From Streptomyces fungicidicus (lineage in GTDB: Bacteria; Actinomycetota; Actinomycetes; Streptomycetales; Streptomycetaceae), in the NCBI RefSeq assembly GCF_003665435.1, contig NZ_CP023407.1, positions 372,001 through 436,000 of the forward strand: a DNA stretch of 64,000 nt. Direction: 5' to 3'. This document shows positions 29,015 to 38,147 of the stretch, piece by piece. Position numbers and translations under genes: made by a program. The notes below the pieces were generated by a model. The model saw only the letters and a list, made by a program, of their open reading frames with translations. It was not told the DNA's origin and did no database searches. Positions within the stretch are counted from its first letter, which is position 1; each line of letters begins with the position of its first letter.

Positions 29015-31102
29015 ATGACGGCTGGGACGGTACCGGGGTGGGCGTCGGCACTTGATGCGGTGGTGGTGTACGCGCAGGGTGCGCTCTGCCGTCGCCTGGC
29101 CCGGGGCACGGTGCCGCCGGACGGCCGGGTGCGCGTGGCGGGACTGCCCCGCTCGCTCGACCCCGACTCGTTGCGGGTCCGCGTCACCGGTGCGTCCGGG
29201 GTGCGCGTCACCGAGGCCCGGGTCGAAGTGGAGGCCCAGCCCCTCGACACGGAGCTGCGCGACGAGTTGCAGCGCGAAGTGGAGCGGCTGCACGACGAGT
29301 ACGCGGCGGCCCAGGGCCGCCGCGACCGGCAGCTGGCGCTGATCGAGGAGGTCGCGGCCCTGCGTCCGGTGCCCCCGGCCCGCAAGCGGGACGACCCGCA
29401 CCGCCGCACCCCGGTCGACGCGTGGCTGGAACTCTCCGCCTTCGTCGACGAGCGGCTGACCGGGCTGCACAGCGGTCTGCGGGAACGGGAGGAGGAGCTG
29501 CGCCGGACCGAGCACGAGCTGGGCGTCGCGGTGGACCGGCTCTCCCGTGCCTCCACCGACGCGCCGTCGGCGCGTGTGGCCGGCTCGCCGTGCGCGGCCG
29601 TGACGCTCGACGGAGCGGACGGGACGGACGTGGAGCTGGAGGTCGAGTACGGGGTGCCCGGCGCCGTGTGGGTGCCCACCTACCGTCTGACGTACCGTCA
29701 GGGCGAAAACGACGGGCGTCTGTTGCTGCGTGCGTCCGTGGCCCAGCGCACCGGCGAGGACTGGAACGGTGTGCGCGTCGCGCTGGCCACCGCCGATCTG
29801 CGCCGTCGCACCGGCCTGTCCCGGCTCCGCTCGGTGCGCATCGGGCGCAGCCAGCCCGCCCCCACCCGGTCGGGCTGGCGTGAGCACCCGGCCGGGCTGA
29901 GCGATCTGTTCTCCGGTTACGACGCGGCGGGTCCCCGCCCCGACACCGGCGCCCGGTCGCCGGCGGTCGGGGCGAGCGCCGCACCACCTCCCCCTCCGCC
30001 CCCTCCGCCCCCGCCGGCGCCCGCGGTGTACGGAGGGCACCCCGCCGCACCGCTCGCGCCCGGTGGCCCGCCGGGCTTCCCGCAGGCGGCCGCGTTCGGC
30101 AGCGGTGCGGACGACTCCCCGGCCCGGTCCCGGTCGCGCGGCAGGCCCCGCACCGGCGGCCGGCCCGGCGCGGCCGGAGCCCCGCCGGCACCCGCGGCCC
30201 CCGGCGCGGCACCCCCGGCGTCGGGGGCGTTCACCGAGGCCGCGGCCACGGCGCCCGCCGCCGGTCCGCCGCGACCCGGCGGTGCCGAACTCGACTACGC
30301 CGCGCTCGTCCTGTGCGGCCCCGAGGAGCGCGACGGCCGCCGGGGGCGGCTGTTCCCCGGCTCCGGCTCCGACCCGGTGACCACCGAGTACCGGCGCCGC
30401 GCCGAGACGGTGGCGGCGCTGCCCCTGCCCGGACACGCCGTGCGGCCCCGCGAGTCCGCGGGCTCCTTCGACCACCGGTACGACGCCACCGCGCCGGCCG
30501 ACATCCCCTCGGACGGCTCATGGCACACCGTCACCGTCGGGGAGATACCGGTCGGTCTGCGCACCGAGTACATCTGTGCGCCGTCCGTGGAGCAGACCGT
30601 GTACTCGACGCTGGTGCTCTCGAACGCCACCGGCCAGGCGCTGCTGGCCGGCCCGGTGGACGTCACCGTGGACGAGGACTACCTGCTGACCGCGGCACTG
30701 CCCACCCTCGCCCCGGGCGGTGTGTGCCGGGTGGGCCTCGGGCCGGCCGAGGCCATCGGCGTCACCCGCCGTACGAATCTGCGCGAGTCGACCTCGGGTC
30801 TGCGCAACAACGTCACCGTGCTCGACCACCGGATCCATGTGGAGCTGGTCAACCGGCTTCCCGTACCCGTCTCCGTCGAGGTGCGCGAGCGGGTGCCCGT
30901 CACCTCCGACCCGGACGTCCGGATCGAGGAACGCGCCGACTGGACGGCGCCCGAGGACGGCGCGGGACCGGAACACCACGTGCCGGGCACCCGTCTGTGG
31001 CGCGTCGAGCTGCCCGCCGGAGGCACCGCCGCGCTCGACGGCGGCCACGAGATCCGGATCCCGGCCGGCAAGGCCCTGACCGGCGGCAACCGCAGGAGCT
31101 GA
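29015..31102 (+). CDS. MuiA-like DUF4140/DUF4139 protein with proline-rich insert
   Basis: This 695-residue protein has an N-terminal DUF4140-like domain (VVYAQGALCRRLARGTVPPD), a coiled-coil part (LRDELQREVERLHDEYAAAQ) and the C-terminal DUF4139 barrel (YGVPGAVWVPTYRLTYRQGE, RTGEDWNGVRVALATADLRR; later FDHRYDATAPADIPSDGSWH). Inside DUF4139 sits an insert of ~100 Pro/Ala/Gly-rich residues including a run of eleven prolines near residue 328. The family name comes from a mucoidy inhibitor; the biochemical role is unknown. A paralogous gene follows after 7 bp. Confidence 0.82.
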   Translation: MTAGTVPGWASALDAVVVYAQGALCRRLARGTVPPDGRVRVAGLPRSLDPDSLRVRVTGASGVRVTEARVEVEAQPLDTELRDELQREVERLHDEYAAAQGRRDRQLALIEEVAALRPVPPARKRDDPHRRTPVDAWLELSAFVDERLTGLHSGLREREEELRRTEHELGVAVDRLSRASTDAPSARVAGSPCAAVTLDGADGTDVELEVEYGVPGAVWVPTYRLTYRQGENDGRLLLRASVAQRTGEDWNGVRVALATADLRRRTGLSRLRSVRIGRSQPAPTRSGWREHPAGLSDLFSGYDAAGPRPDTGARSPAVGASAAPPPPPPPPPPPAPAVYGGHPAAPLAPGGPPGFPQAAAFGSGADDSPARSRSRGRPRTGGRPGAAGAPPAPAAPGAAPPASGAFTEAAATAPAAGPPRPGGAELDYAALVLCGPEERDGRRGRLFPGSGSDPVTTEYRRRAETVAALPLPGHAVRPRESAGSFDHRYDATAPADIPSDGSWHTVTVGEIPVGLRTEYICAPSVEQTVYSTLVLSNATGQALLAGPVDVTVDEDYLLTAALPTLAPGGVCRVGLGPAEAIGVTRRTNLRESTSGLRNNVTVLDHRIHVELVNRLPVPVSVEVRERVPVTSDPDVRIEERADWTAPEDGAGPEHHVPGTRLWRVELPAGGTAALDGGHEIRIPAGKALTGGNRRS

Positions 31103-31109
31103 CACAGTC

Positions 31110-32672
31110 ATGTCTACGTCATCGGAGACGACCCTCCCCCTCCCCGTCACCGCCGTCACCTGCACGGAGGACCGCGCCCACGTGGAACGCGCCGCGGTGC
31201 TGGAGCTGCGGGCGGGCACCCAGCGGCTGCGGCTCGGACCGGTCAGCGCGCTGGCGGTCGACCGCACCCTCCACGCCGAGCTGACCGCCGGCCACCCGGC
31301 GGCCGTGCTCGACGTGCGGATCGTGCGCGAGTGGAGGCCGCGCGGGCCGCGGCCCGGCGACGACGGCTCCGCGCTGCGCCGCCGTGCGACCGCCCTGGAG
31401 GAGGAGCGGACTTCCCTGGAACAGCGGCGTGACCGGCTGCACGTCCGTCGCGACCTGCTCGGCCGTCTCGCCGCCGATCTGCTGCGGGAGATCGGCGAGG
31501 GCGCCGGCTTCGGTGAGGCGGAGAGCGACCGCTGGGCCCGGGAACTGGACCGGGTGGACGGCGAACGCGACACCCACGCCGAGCGGCTGCGCGCCGTGGA
31601 GGCAGCGCTGGCCGCCGTCACCGCCGAGCTCTCCGAGACGCGGCGGGCCCTGGAGCTCTCCGAGACGGAGCCCGCCGAGCTGGTCGGACACATCGACGTG
31701 ACCGTCCGTGCCGAGGCCGACGGGCCCGCCGAGCTGCGCCTGAGCCACCTCACCCCGTGCGCCCTGTGGCGGCCGGCCTACCGGGCCACGCTCGACGGTG
31801 ACTCGCTCGCGCTGGACACGGAGGCGGTGGTCTGGCAGCGCACGGGCGAGGACTGGACGAACGTACGGCTGACCCTGTCGACGGCGCGCTCCGCGCGGGC
31901 CACGGAACCGCCCCGGCTCGGCGAGGACCGGCTGACGCTCCAGGACCGTTCCCCCGCGGAGCGCCGTGCCGTCCACGTCGACCTGCGCGAGGAGGAGACC
32001 GCGGACCTCGGGCCCCTCCCGGCGCTCGGGCTGCCGGGAGTGGACGACGGCGGCGAGGTGCGCGTACTCCACTCCCCCGCGCCCGTCTCCGTGCCCGCGG
32101 ACGGCCGCGCCCACCGGGTTCCGCTCTCCTCCTTCACCGCGTCCGCGCGAAGTGAGTACGCCTGCTCGCCGGAGCTGTCGCCCCTGGTCGCTCAGGTCGT
32201 GCGGTTCGACAACCGGTCCGGGCACGCTCTGCTCGCCGGGCCCGTCGACCTCGTCGGCGGCAGCGGGTTCGCCGGGCGCGGCACCCTGGACTTCACCGCT
32301 CCGGGCGCCCCGGTCGAGCTGGCCTTCGGCAGCCGGGACGACCACCGGGTCGTGCGGCACACCGAGGAGACCCGCGAGACCGCCGGACTCACCCAGCGGA
32401 CCGTCGTCACCCGCACCGTGCGGCTGCATCTGTCCCGGTTCTCCGCGCCGGGCGAGCACGACGACCGGACGGTCGTCGTGCGGGAGCGCGTCCCGGTGTC
32501 CGAGGTGTCGGCGGTGGAGGTGCGCCTGCGCCGGGAGGCCTGCTCCCCCGCGCCCGACGCCGTCGACGCGGACGGCATCGTGCGCTGGGACGTCCCGCTG
32601 GCCCCCGGCGGCCGGCGCACGGTCACCCTCGTCTACGAGGTCTCGGCGGCCGCCAAGGTCACCGGAGTGTGA
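31110..32672 (+). CDS. MuiA-like DUF4140/DUF4139 protein
   Basis: The 520-residue protein shares the layout of its upstream neighbour: N-terminal DUF4140-like strands (VTCTEDRAHVERAAVLELRA), a coiled coil (LEEERTSLEQRRDRLHVRRD ... LSETRRALELSETEPAELVG), and DUF4139 (PCALWRPAYRATLDGDSLAL, TGEDWTNVRLTLSTARSARA). It lacks the proline-rich insert. Both proteins have no signal peptide. The 7-bp gap and shared architecture suggest an old tandem duplication whose products form a hetero-oligomer. It is convergent with the MHS transporter gene, 13 bp away. Confidence 0.85.
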   Translation: MSTSSETTLPLPVTAVTCTEDRAHVERAAVLELRAGTQRLRLGPVSALAVDRTLHAELTAGHPAAVLDVRIVREWRPRGPRPGDDGSALRRRATALEEERTSLEQRRDRLHVRRDLLGRLAADLLREIGEGAGFGEAESDRWARELDRVDGERDTHAERLRAVEAALAAVTAELSETRRALELSETEPAELVGHIDVTVRAEADGPAELRLSHLTPCALWRPAYRATLDGDSLALDTEAVVWQRTGEDWTNVRLTLSTARSARATEPPRLGEDRLTLQDRSPAERRAVHVDLREEETADLGPLPALGLPGVDDGGEVRVLHSPAPVSVPADGRAHRVPLSSFTASARSEYACSPELSPLVAQVVRFDNRSGHALLAGPVDLVGGSGFAGRGTLDFTAPGAPVELAFGSRDDHRVVRHTEETRETAGLTQRTVVTRTVRLHLSRFSAPGEHDDRTVVVRERVPVSEVSAVEVRLRREACSPAPDAVDADGIVRWDVPLAPGGRRTVTLVYEVSAAAKVTGV

Positions 32673-32685
32673 GCCGGCGGCGGGC

Positions 32686-34065
32686 TCAGAACTTCGGCGT
32701 CGGAGCCCGAGCCTCCACCATGTCCGCCGCCTCCTTCTCGGTCTGCACCGAGGGCGGCGAGCCCTCGAGGGGCTGCTGGGCCGTCTCCTTCATGCAGGCC
32801 ACCGCGACGACACCGACCAGGGCCGCGGCCATCGCGTAGTACGCCGGCATCATGTCCGAGCCGGTCGCGCCGATCAGGGCGGTGATCACCAGCGGGGTGG
32901 TGCCGCCGAACAGCGACGCCGACAGGTTGTAGCCGACCGACAGGGAGCCGTAGCGCACCGACGTCGGGAACATCGCGGGCAGCGCCGCCGACATGGTGCC
33001 GAGCAGGCACACCAGCGACAGGCCGAGCATCAGCATGCCGGCCGAGACCCCGAGCAGACTGCCCTGCCGCACGAGCAGGAACGCCGGGGCGGACAGGAGG
33101 AAGAAGCCCAGCATGCCGGTCATCAGCAACGGCTTGCGGCCGTAGCGGTCGTTCAGCCGGCCCACCTGGTTGATGATCAGCATCAGCAGCGCCATGGTGG
33201 CGACGAGGATGAGCAGACCGTGGGTCTCCGTGTAGTGCAGCTCGTCGGAGAGATAGGTCGGCATGTACGACAGCAGCATGTAGTCGGTGACGTTGTACGC
33301 GCCGACCAGCGCGATGCACAGGATCAGCGGCCGCCAGTGCTGCCGGAAGATCCTCAGCAGGTCGCCGCGGGCCGTGGTCTCCACCGAGTTCGCGGCCTCG
33401 TTGACGTGGACGTTCCCCTCCCCCAGTTTCAGGTACGCCGGGGTGTCGTCCAGCTTCAGCCGCAGGTACAGGCCGACGATGCCGAGCGGTCCGGCGACCA
33501 GGAACGGGATGCGCCAGCCCCAGGCGTCCATGGCGCCGGTGCCGAGCCAGGCGGTGAGCGCCGTGACCAGGCCCGCCGCGCCGGTGTACCCGGCCAGCGT
33601 GCCCAGCTCGAGGAAGCTGCCGAAGTAGCCGCGCCGTTTGTCCGGGGCGTACTCCGCGATGAAGGTGGAGGCGCCGCCGTACTCGCCGCCGGTGGAGAAT
33701 CCCTGGAGCAGCCGGAACAGGATCAGCAGCAGGGGTGACCAGAAGCCGACGGCCGCGTACGTCGGGAGCAGGCCGATCGCGGCAGTGCCGATCGCCATGA
33801 GGATCATCGTCAGCGCGAGCACCTTCTTGCGGCCGACCTTGTCGCCCATCGGGCCGAAGACCATGCCGCCGAGCGGACGCACCAGGAAGGCGACGGCGAA
33901 GGTGGCGAAGGACGACAGCAGCTGCGCGGTCTCGCTCCCGGAGGGGAAGAAAACCCGGCCGATGGTGCCGGCCAGATAGGCGTAGATGCCGAAGTCGAAC
34001 CATTCCATGGCGTTGCCGAGCGAGGCGGCCTTCACCGCGCGCTTGACCGCCCGCTCGTCCGTCAC
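32686..34065 (-). CDS. MHS-family MFS transporter (ProP-like)
   Basis: The protein has 12 membrane helices and metabolite:H+ symporter signatures: AASLGNAMEWFDFGIYAYLA, RPLGGMVFGPMGDKVGRKKV, FSTGGEYGGASTFIAEYAPD and LNDRYGRKPLL. Members import organic acids, betaines or proline. The given start is GTG 34065, but the frame stays open and looks coding upstream to about 34190 (EAVSRHPTLFRAIRRRRNPR, as in related proteins), where a GGAAAGGA site lies without a normal start codon nearby in frame. The true N-terminus is therefore uncertain by ~40 residues. Confidence 0.82.
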   Translation of the reverse strand: MTDERAVKRAVKAASLGNAMEWFDFGIYAYLAGTIGRVFFPSGSETAQLLSSFATFAVAFLVRPLGGMVFGPMGDKVGRKKVLALTMILMAIGTAAIGLLPTYAAVGFWSPLLLILFRLLQGFSTGGEYGGASTFIAEYAPDKRRGYFGSFLELGTLAGYTGAAGLVTALTAWLGTGAMDAWGWRIPFLVAGPLGIVGLYLRLKLDDTPAYLKLGEGNVHVNEAANSVETTARGDLLRIFRQHWRPLILCIALVGAYNVTDYMLLSYMPTYLSDELHYTETHGLLILVATMALLMLIINQVGRLNDRYGRKPLLMTGMLGFFLLSAPAFLLVRQGSLLGVSAGMLMLGLSLVCLLGTMSAALPAMFPTSVRYGSLSVGYNLSASLFGGTTPLVITALIGATGSDMMPAYYAMAAALVGVVAVACMKETAQQPLEGSPPSVQTEKEAADMVEARAPTPKF

Positions 34066-34419
34066 CGTGATGTCCGAGCGGCGCAGCCTCGGGTTGCGAC
34101 GGCGCCGGATGGCACGGAACAGGGTCGGGTGGCGGCTGACCGCCTCGGGCGGGGGCTCGGGCCCCTTGTCGATGGAGGACGTGTCTGGGTTCCTTTCCGT
34201 GACATACCGATGCAGACGGAACGTATCAGCGTCTTCGGGGAGACGCCGGACAGCACGGCGCGCGGCGGGCCGGGTGCCCCGGCCGGCCCGGTTCTCACCT
34301 GTATGCCTCCGCTGCGCTGGTCGCCCGGGCGGAGCGGTGGTGCGGTGAGAGGGCAAGGGCAAGAGAGCGCCCGGGGCAGGTCGGCACCGGGGCGCTCGTC
34401 CCATCCTCAGGAGGCATTC
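34066..34419. other. Divergent region between MHS transporter and lipoprotein genes
   Basis: About 125 bp next to the transporter probably encodes its cytoplasmic N-terminal extension. The remaining ~230 bp holds the divergent promoters. A GGAAAGGA site (minus strand, about 34190-34197) marks the transporter's translation start area, and AGGAGG at 34409-34414 serves the lipoprotein. No operator-like palindrome was noticed. Confidence 0.5.
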
Positions 34420-35286
34420 GTGACCACCCCCCGCTCGATCGTCTGCTCGTCCCGCGTCCTGGCCGCCGTACTGGCCACCGGGACCCTTCTGACCACGGCG
34501 GCCTGCTCCAGCGCGGAGGACGGTGCGTCGGCCGGGTCGGAGACCGCCTCCGCGGCCGTCGAGCGGGCCCGCGCGACACAGACCGGCTCCCCCACGTCCA
34601 CGGCGTCCTCCCCCACCGCCTCGTCGTCCGCCTCGCAGCTCACCGAGACCGGCGCGAAGAACGCGCTGATCACCGCGGCGGACATCGAGGACAACTGGAC
34701 CCAGGTGGAGAACCCGCAGGCATGGAAGGACTCCCTGCTGGTCGGCAAGGTCGACGTGGCCGCGTTCGTCACGGGGAAGAGCGACGCGCAGGACTGCCAG
34801 AACCTGGTCGACTCGCTGTACGACGAGACCCTGCTGGGCAGCACGTCAGGGGTGTCGGCGCTCACCGGGTTCCAGGAGGACGACGCCCGGCTGCTCTACC
34901 AGGTCGCCTCCTACGACAAGGCCGCCCTCGACAAGTCGATGACGTCGCTGCAGTCGCTCCCCGACACCTGCGACCAGTTCACCCTGACCGGCGGGGACAA
35001 CGGCGACCGCACCGTCCAGGTCGTCGCGATGTCGCTGCCCGACGTGGGCGACGCCCGGCAGGGAATGACCGTGACGGTGAAGGGCGACAGCAACGGCCGG
35101 CCCGTGACCCTCACCGTGGACGTCGCCGTCGTCCAGGTCGGCGCGAACGCGATCACCGTCACCAACGGCGGGACCGCCGGCATCTCCCACGACACCACCA
35201 CGACCGCCGTGAAGCAGGGCACGCAGCGGCTCCAGGAGGTCCTGGCCGGCGGCACGCCCCAGCCCACCCCGAGCGGCATCAACTGA
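34420..35286 (+). CDS. Lipoprotein with PknH-like sensor-type domain
   Basis: This 288-residue protein starts at GTG 34420 with AGGAGG six bases ahead. The signal peptide ends in the lipobox LTTAAC (cleavage before the Cys at ~29). A Ser/Thr-rich linker (TGSPTSTASSPTASSSASQL) leads to a ~210-residue extracytoplasmic domain (TETGAKNALITAADIEDNWT ... VDVAVVQVGANAITVTNGG) similar in pattern to PknH-like extracellular sensor domains, with two cysteines (DAQDCQ; DTCDQF) that could form a disulfide. Ligand unknown. Confidence 0.75.
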   Translation: MTTPRSIVCSSRVLAAVLATGTLLTTAACSSAEDGASAGSETASAAVERARATQTGSPTSTASSPTASSSASQLTETGAKNALITAADIEDNWTQVENPQAWKDSLLVGKVDVAAFVTGKSDAQDCQNLVDSLYDETLLGSTSGVSALTGFQEDDARLLYQVASYDKAALDKSMTSLQSLPDTCDQFTLTGGDNGDRTVQVVAMSLPDVGDARQGMTVTVKGDSNGRPVTLTVDVAVVQVGANAITVTNGGTAGISHDTTTTAVKQGTQRLQEVLAGGTPQPTPSGIN

Positions 35287-35401
35287 CGCGGGAGAACGGC
35301 GCCGCGGTCGTCACGCCCCCGGGTCCTCCGCTTCACCGCTCGGCTACTTGGGGGTAGGAACCGGGCTCCTCTTGTTATAAGGTTCGTCAGCAAGCGGCTC
35401 G

Positions 35402-35414
35402 TTACCCGCGGTAA
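35402..35414. promoter_or_regulatory. 13-bp palindrome upstream of the di-iron oxygenase gene
   Basis: TTACCCGCGGTAA has perfect 5-bp arms (TTACC/GGTAA) around CGC and lies 33 bp ahead of the ATG at 35447, just downstream of an AT-rich TTGTTATAAGG stretch that could be a promoter. TetR-type regulators often bind sites of this form; none is encoded nearby. Confidence 0.5.
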
Positions 35415-35446
35415 TGCTCACGGACCCCGACTCGAGGAGCCTCAGC

Positions 35447-36361
35447 ATGGCCATCAGCACTCCCCCGTCCGAGGCCGCCGGCCGGCCCTCCCAGGACGGC
35501 GTGGCCCGGCGGCTGCTGGACTCGTCCGCGCAGCTCTCCTACGACCCGCTCACCGAGGTCGACTGGGACACTCCGCTCGACACGGACTTCCACGGCGCCA
35601 GTCCGGAGTGGAGCACGCTCTACGGGACGGCGTACTGGGACGAGCTGACCGACGCGCAGCGCAAGGCGCTGACCCGCCAGGAGGCCGCGTCCGTCGCCAG
35701 CACGGGCATCTGGTTCGAGATGATCCTGCAGCAGATGGTGCTGCGGGACATCTACGCGAAGGACCCGACCGACGACACCGTCCAGTGGGCGCTCACCGAG
35801 ATAGCGGACGAGTGCCGGCACTCGATCATGTTCGCCCGCGGCGCGAAGAAGCTCGGGGCCCCGGCGTACCGCCCGCACCGGTTCGCGGTCGAGCTCGGGC
35901 GCCTCTTCAAGACCGTGGCCTTCGGGGAGGCCGCGTACGCGGCGATCCTGGTCGCCGAGGAGGTCCTCGACGTCATGCAGCGCGACTGGATGCGCGACGA
36001 GCGGGTCGTCCCCTTCGTCCGCACCATCAACAACATCCATGTCGTCGAGGAGTCGCGGCACATGAAGTTCGCCCGCGAGGAGACGCGCAGGCACCTCGCC
36101 GGCGCCGGGTGGCTGCGCCGCCGGGTGCACGCCCTGCTGATCGCCGTCGCGGCCTACGTCATCGTCACCAGCATGGTGAACCGGAAGGTCTACGGTAACG
36201 CCGGGCTGGACGAGCGGCGTGCGATCCGTGAGGCGAAGGCCAACCAACACCACAAGTCGATGATGCGCGCGAGCTGTTCCGGGCTGATGGAGTTCCTGGC
36301 CTCGGTGGGCCTGCTCACCGGCCCCGCGCTCTTCTTCTACAAGCGCGCCAACCTCACCTGA
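35447..36361 (+). CDS. AurF-like di-iron N-oxygenase
   Basis: The 304-residue all-helical protein carries the carboxylate/His pairs of the p-aminobenzoate N-oxygenase family: a Glu in IWFEMILQQMVLRD, EIADECRHSIMFARG, AAILVAEEVLDVMQRD and NNIHVVEESRHMKFARE. AurF relatives oxidise arylamines or similar substrates with O2 at a di-iron centre. ATG 35447 is preferred to 35414 because GAGGAG precedes it. A fused ferredoxin/ferredoxin reductase gene follows after 45 bp, a natural electron supply for this oxygenase. Confidence 0.83.
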   Translation: MAISTPPSEAAGRPSQDGVARRLLDSSAQLSYDPLTEVDWDTPLDTDFHGASPEWSTLYGTAYWDELTDAQRKALTRQEAASVASTGIWFEMILQQMVLRDIYAKDPTDDTVQWALTEIADECRHSIMFARGAKKLGAPAYRPHRFAVELGRLFKTVAFGEAAYAAILVAEEVLDVMQRDWMRDERVVPFVRTINNIHVVEESRHMKFAREETRRHLAGAGWLRRRVHALLIAVAAYVIVTSMVNRKVYGNAGLDERRAIREAKANQHHKSMMRASCSGLMEFLASVGLLTGPALFFYKRANLT

Positions 36362-36406
36362 CCCCCCAGCCCGCGCCTACCCCGGCCTCCAGCGGAGCGG
36401 ACGACC

Positions 36407-37966
36407 ATGGCCTTCGCGATCACCCAGACCTGCTGCAACGACGCCACCTGTGTGTCCGTCTGCCCGGTCAACTGCATTCATCCCACGCCCGAGGAGCGGG
36501 CCTTCGGCAGCACGGAGATGCTGCACATCGACCCGAGGAGCTGCATCGACTGCGGCGCCTGCGCCGACGCCTGCCCGGCGGACGCCATCCTGCCCGTGGA
36601 CCGGCTGTCCGAGGGACAGCGGGTGTACGAGCGGATCAACGCGGCCTACTTCGAGAACGACCACAACGGCGCCGACGACGACAGCGACGCCACGCGGTCC
36701 CCCGCGGCAGCGGCCGTGCCGGAGAGGACCGGCCCCAACTTCCACGCCTGGGGCGAGCCGGTCTTCGACCGGGTGCTGCCGGCCGACTTCGGGGCGCTGC
36801 GGGTCGCGATCGTCGGCACCGGACCGGCCGGCATGTACGCCGCCAGGGACCTGCTGCTGCACACACCGGCCGAGGTGACGCTCATCGACCGGCTTCCGGC
36901 CGCCGGCGGGCTCGTGCGGTACGGCGTGGCGCCGGACCATCCGGGCACCCGGAAGGTCGGCGAGACCTTCGCCCGCTTCCGCGCCCATCCGCGGGTGCGG
37001 ACGTATCTGGGCCTCGACGTCGGCAGCCATGTCACGGCGGAGGAGATCGCCGCCCACCACGACGCGGTGATCTACGCGGTGGGCGCCGCCACGGACCGGC
37101 GGCTCGGCATACCGGGCGAGGACGGACCGGGCAGCGTCTCCGCCACCACCTTCGTGGCCTGGTACAACGGGCACCCGGAGGTCGCCGCGGACGCCGTCCG
37201 CCTGACGGCCGAACGGGTCGTCGTGATCGGCAACGGCAATGTCGCGCTCGACGTCGCCCGGATCCTGGTCTCCGACCCGGAGTCCCTGTCCGGCACCGAG
37301 ATCGCCGGTCACGCGCTGGCGGAACTGCGCCGCAGCAGGGTGCGCGAAGTGGTGCTGCTCGGGCGCCGCGGCCCGCAGGACGCGGCGTACACCAGACCGG
37401 AGTCGCTGGCCCTGCAGCACCTTCCCGGGGTGGACCTGCTCGTCGACGACCACGATCCGCGCATCGGCGCGGCGATCGACGGCGCCGGGCCGGGCGACAA
37501 GGCCGCGGTGCTGCGGCCAGTGGCGCGGGAGGCCGTCGACTGGTCCCTGCCGCCGGCCCCGGCAGGACGGCGGCGCATCGTGTTCCGCTTCCTCTCCGCC
37601 CCGGTGGCGGTCCGCGGCGCCGAGGGCACCCGCGCGGTGCGCGTCACCGGCGGCGCCGGGGAGCTGGACATCCCGGCCGGTCTGGCACTGCGGGCGGTCG
37701 GCTACCGGGGGGTCGCCCAGGCCGGGCTGCCGTTCGACGAGGTCACCGGGACCGTGCCGCACCAGCGCGGCCGGGTGACCGGCGGGACCGGGACGTACGT
37801 CGTCGGCTGGATCAAGCGCGGGCCCTCGGGAGGCATCGGCGCCAACCGCGCCTGCGCCGCCGAGACGGTCGGCACCCTGCTGGCCGACGCGGTGGCGGGC
37901 GCGCTGCCCGCGCCGGCCGGCGGGACGAGGGAGTTCCGCCGCCTGGTACGCCGCCGGCGCCGCTGA
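36407..37966 (+). CDS. fprB: Ferredoxin-ferredoxin reductase fusion (FprB-like)
   Basis: The 519-residue protein has two parts. Residues 1-75 form a 7Fe-type ferredoxin (CCNDATCVSVCPVNCIHPTP; then CIDCGACADACPADAI), with all cysteines for one 3Fe/4Fe and one 4Fe cluster. From ~115 an adrenodoxin-reductase-like flavoprotein follows (VAIVGTGPAGMYAARDLLLH; NADPH fold VVVIGNGNVALDVARILVSD; GWIKRGPSGGIGANR at the C-terminus). It passes electrons from NADPH through FAD to the clusters. Mycobacterial FprB has the same layout. Its position behind the AurF-like gene suggests a dedicated redox partner. Confidence 0.88.
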   Translation: MAFAITQTCCNDATCVSVCPVNCIHPTPEERAFGSTEMLHIDPRSCIDCGACADACPADAILPVDRLSEGQRVYERINAAYFENDHNGADDDSDATRSPAAAAVPERTGPNFHAWGEPVFDRVLPADFGALRVAIVGTGPAGMYAARDLLLHTPAEVTLIDRLPAAGGLVRYGVAPDHPGTRKVGETFARFRAHPRVRTYLGLDVGSHVTAEEIAAHHDAVIYAVGAATDRRLGIPGEDGPGSVSATTFVAWYNGHPEVAADAVRLTAERVVVIGNGNVALDVARILVSDPESLSGTEIAGHALAELRRSRVREVVLLGRRGPQDAAYTRPESLALQHLPGVDLLVDDHDPRIGAAIDGAGPGDKAAVLRPVAREAVDWSLPPAPAGRRRIVFRFLSAPVAVRGAEGTRAVRVTGGAGELDIPAGLALRAVGYRGVAQAGLPFDEVTGTVPHQRGRVTGGTGTYVVGWIKRGPSGGIGANRACAAETVGTLLADAVAGALPAPAGGTREFRRLVRRRRR

Positions 37967-38147
37967 CTCGTTCCCGGGCCGTCCGTGCTCCCCGCCGCAC
38001 GGCCCGGAATCCGGTGCGGCCGGAGGCCGCCCGACGTGGTGTCGGCCACTCTTCAGCGTTCCCGGCGTAGTAGACATCCACGGGAGGGGCACTGGAACGG
38101 GGCCCGTCGTCCGGCGACGAGCACGACGAGAGAGCGGGGAGTGACGC

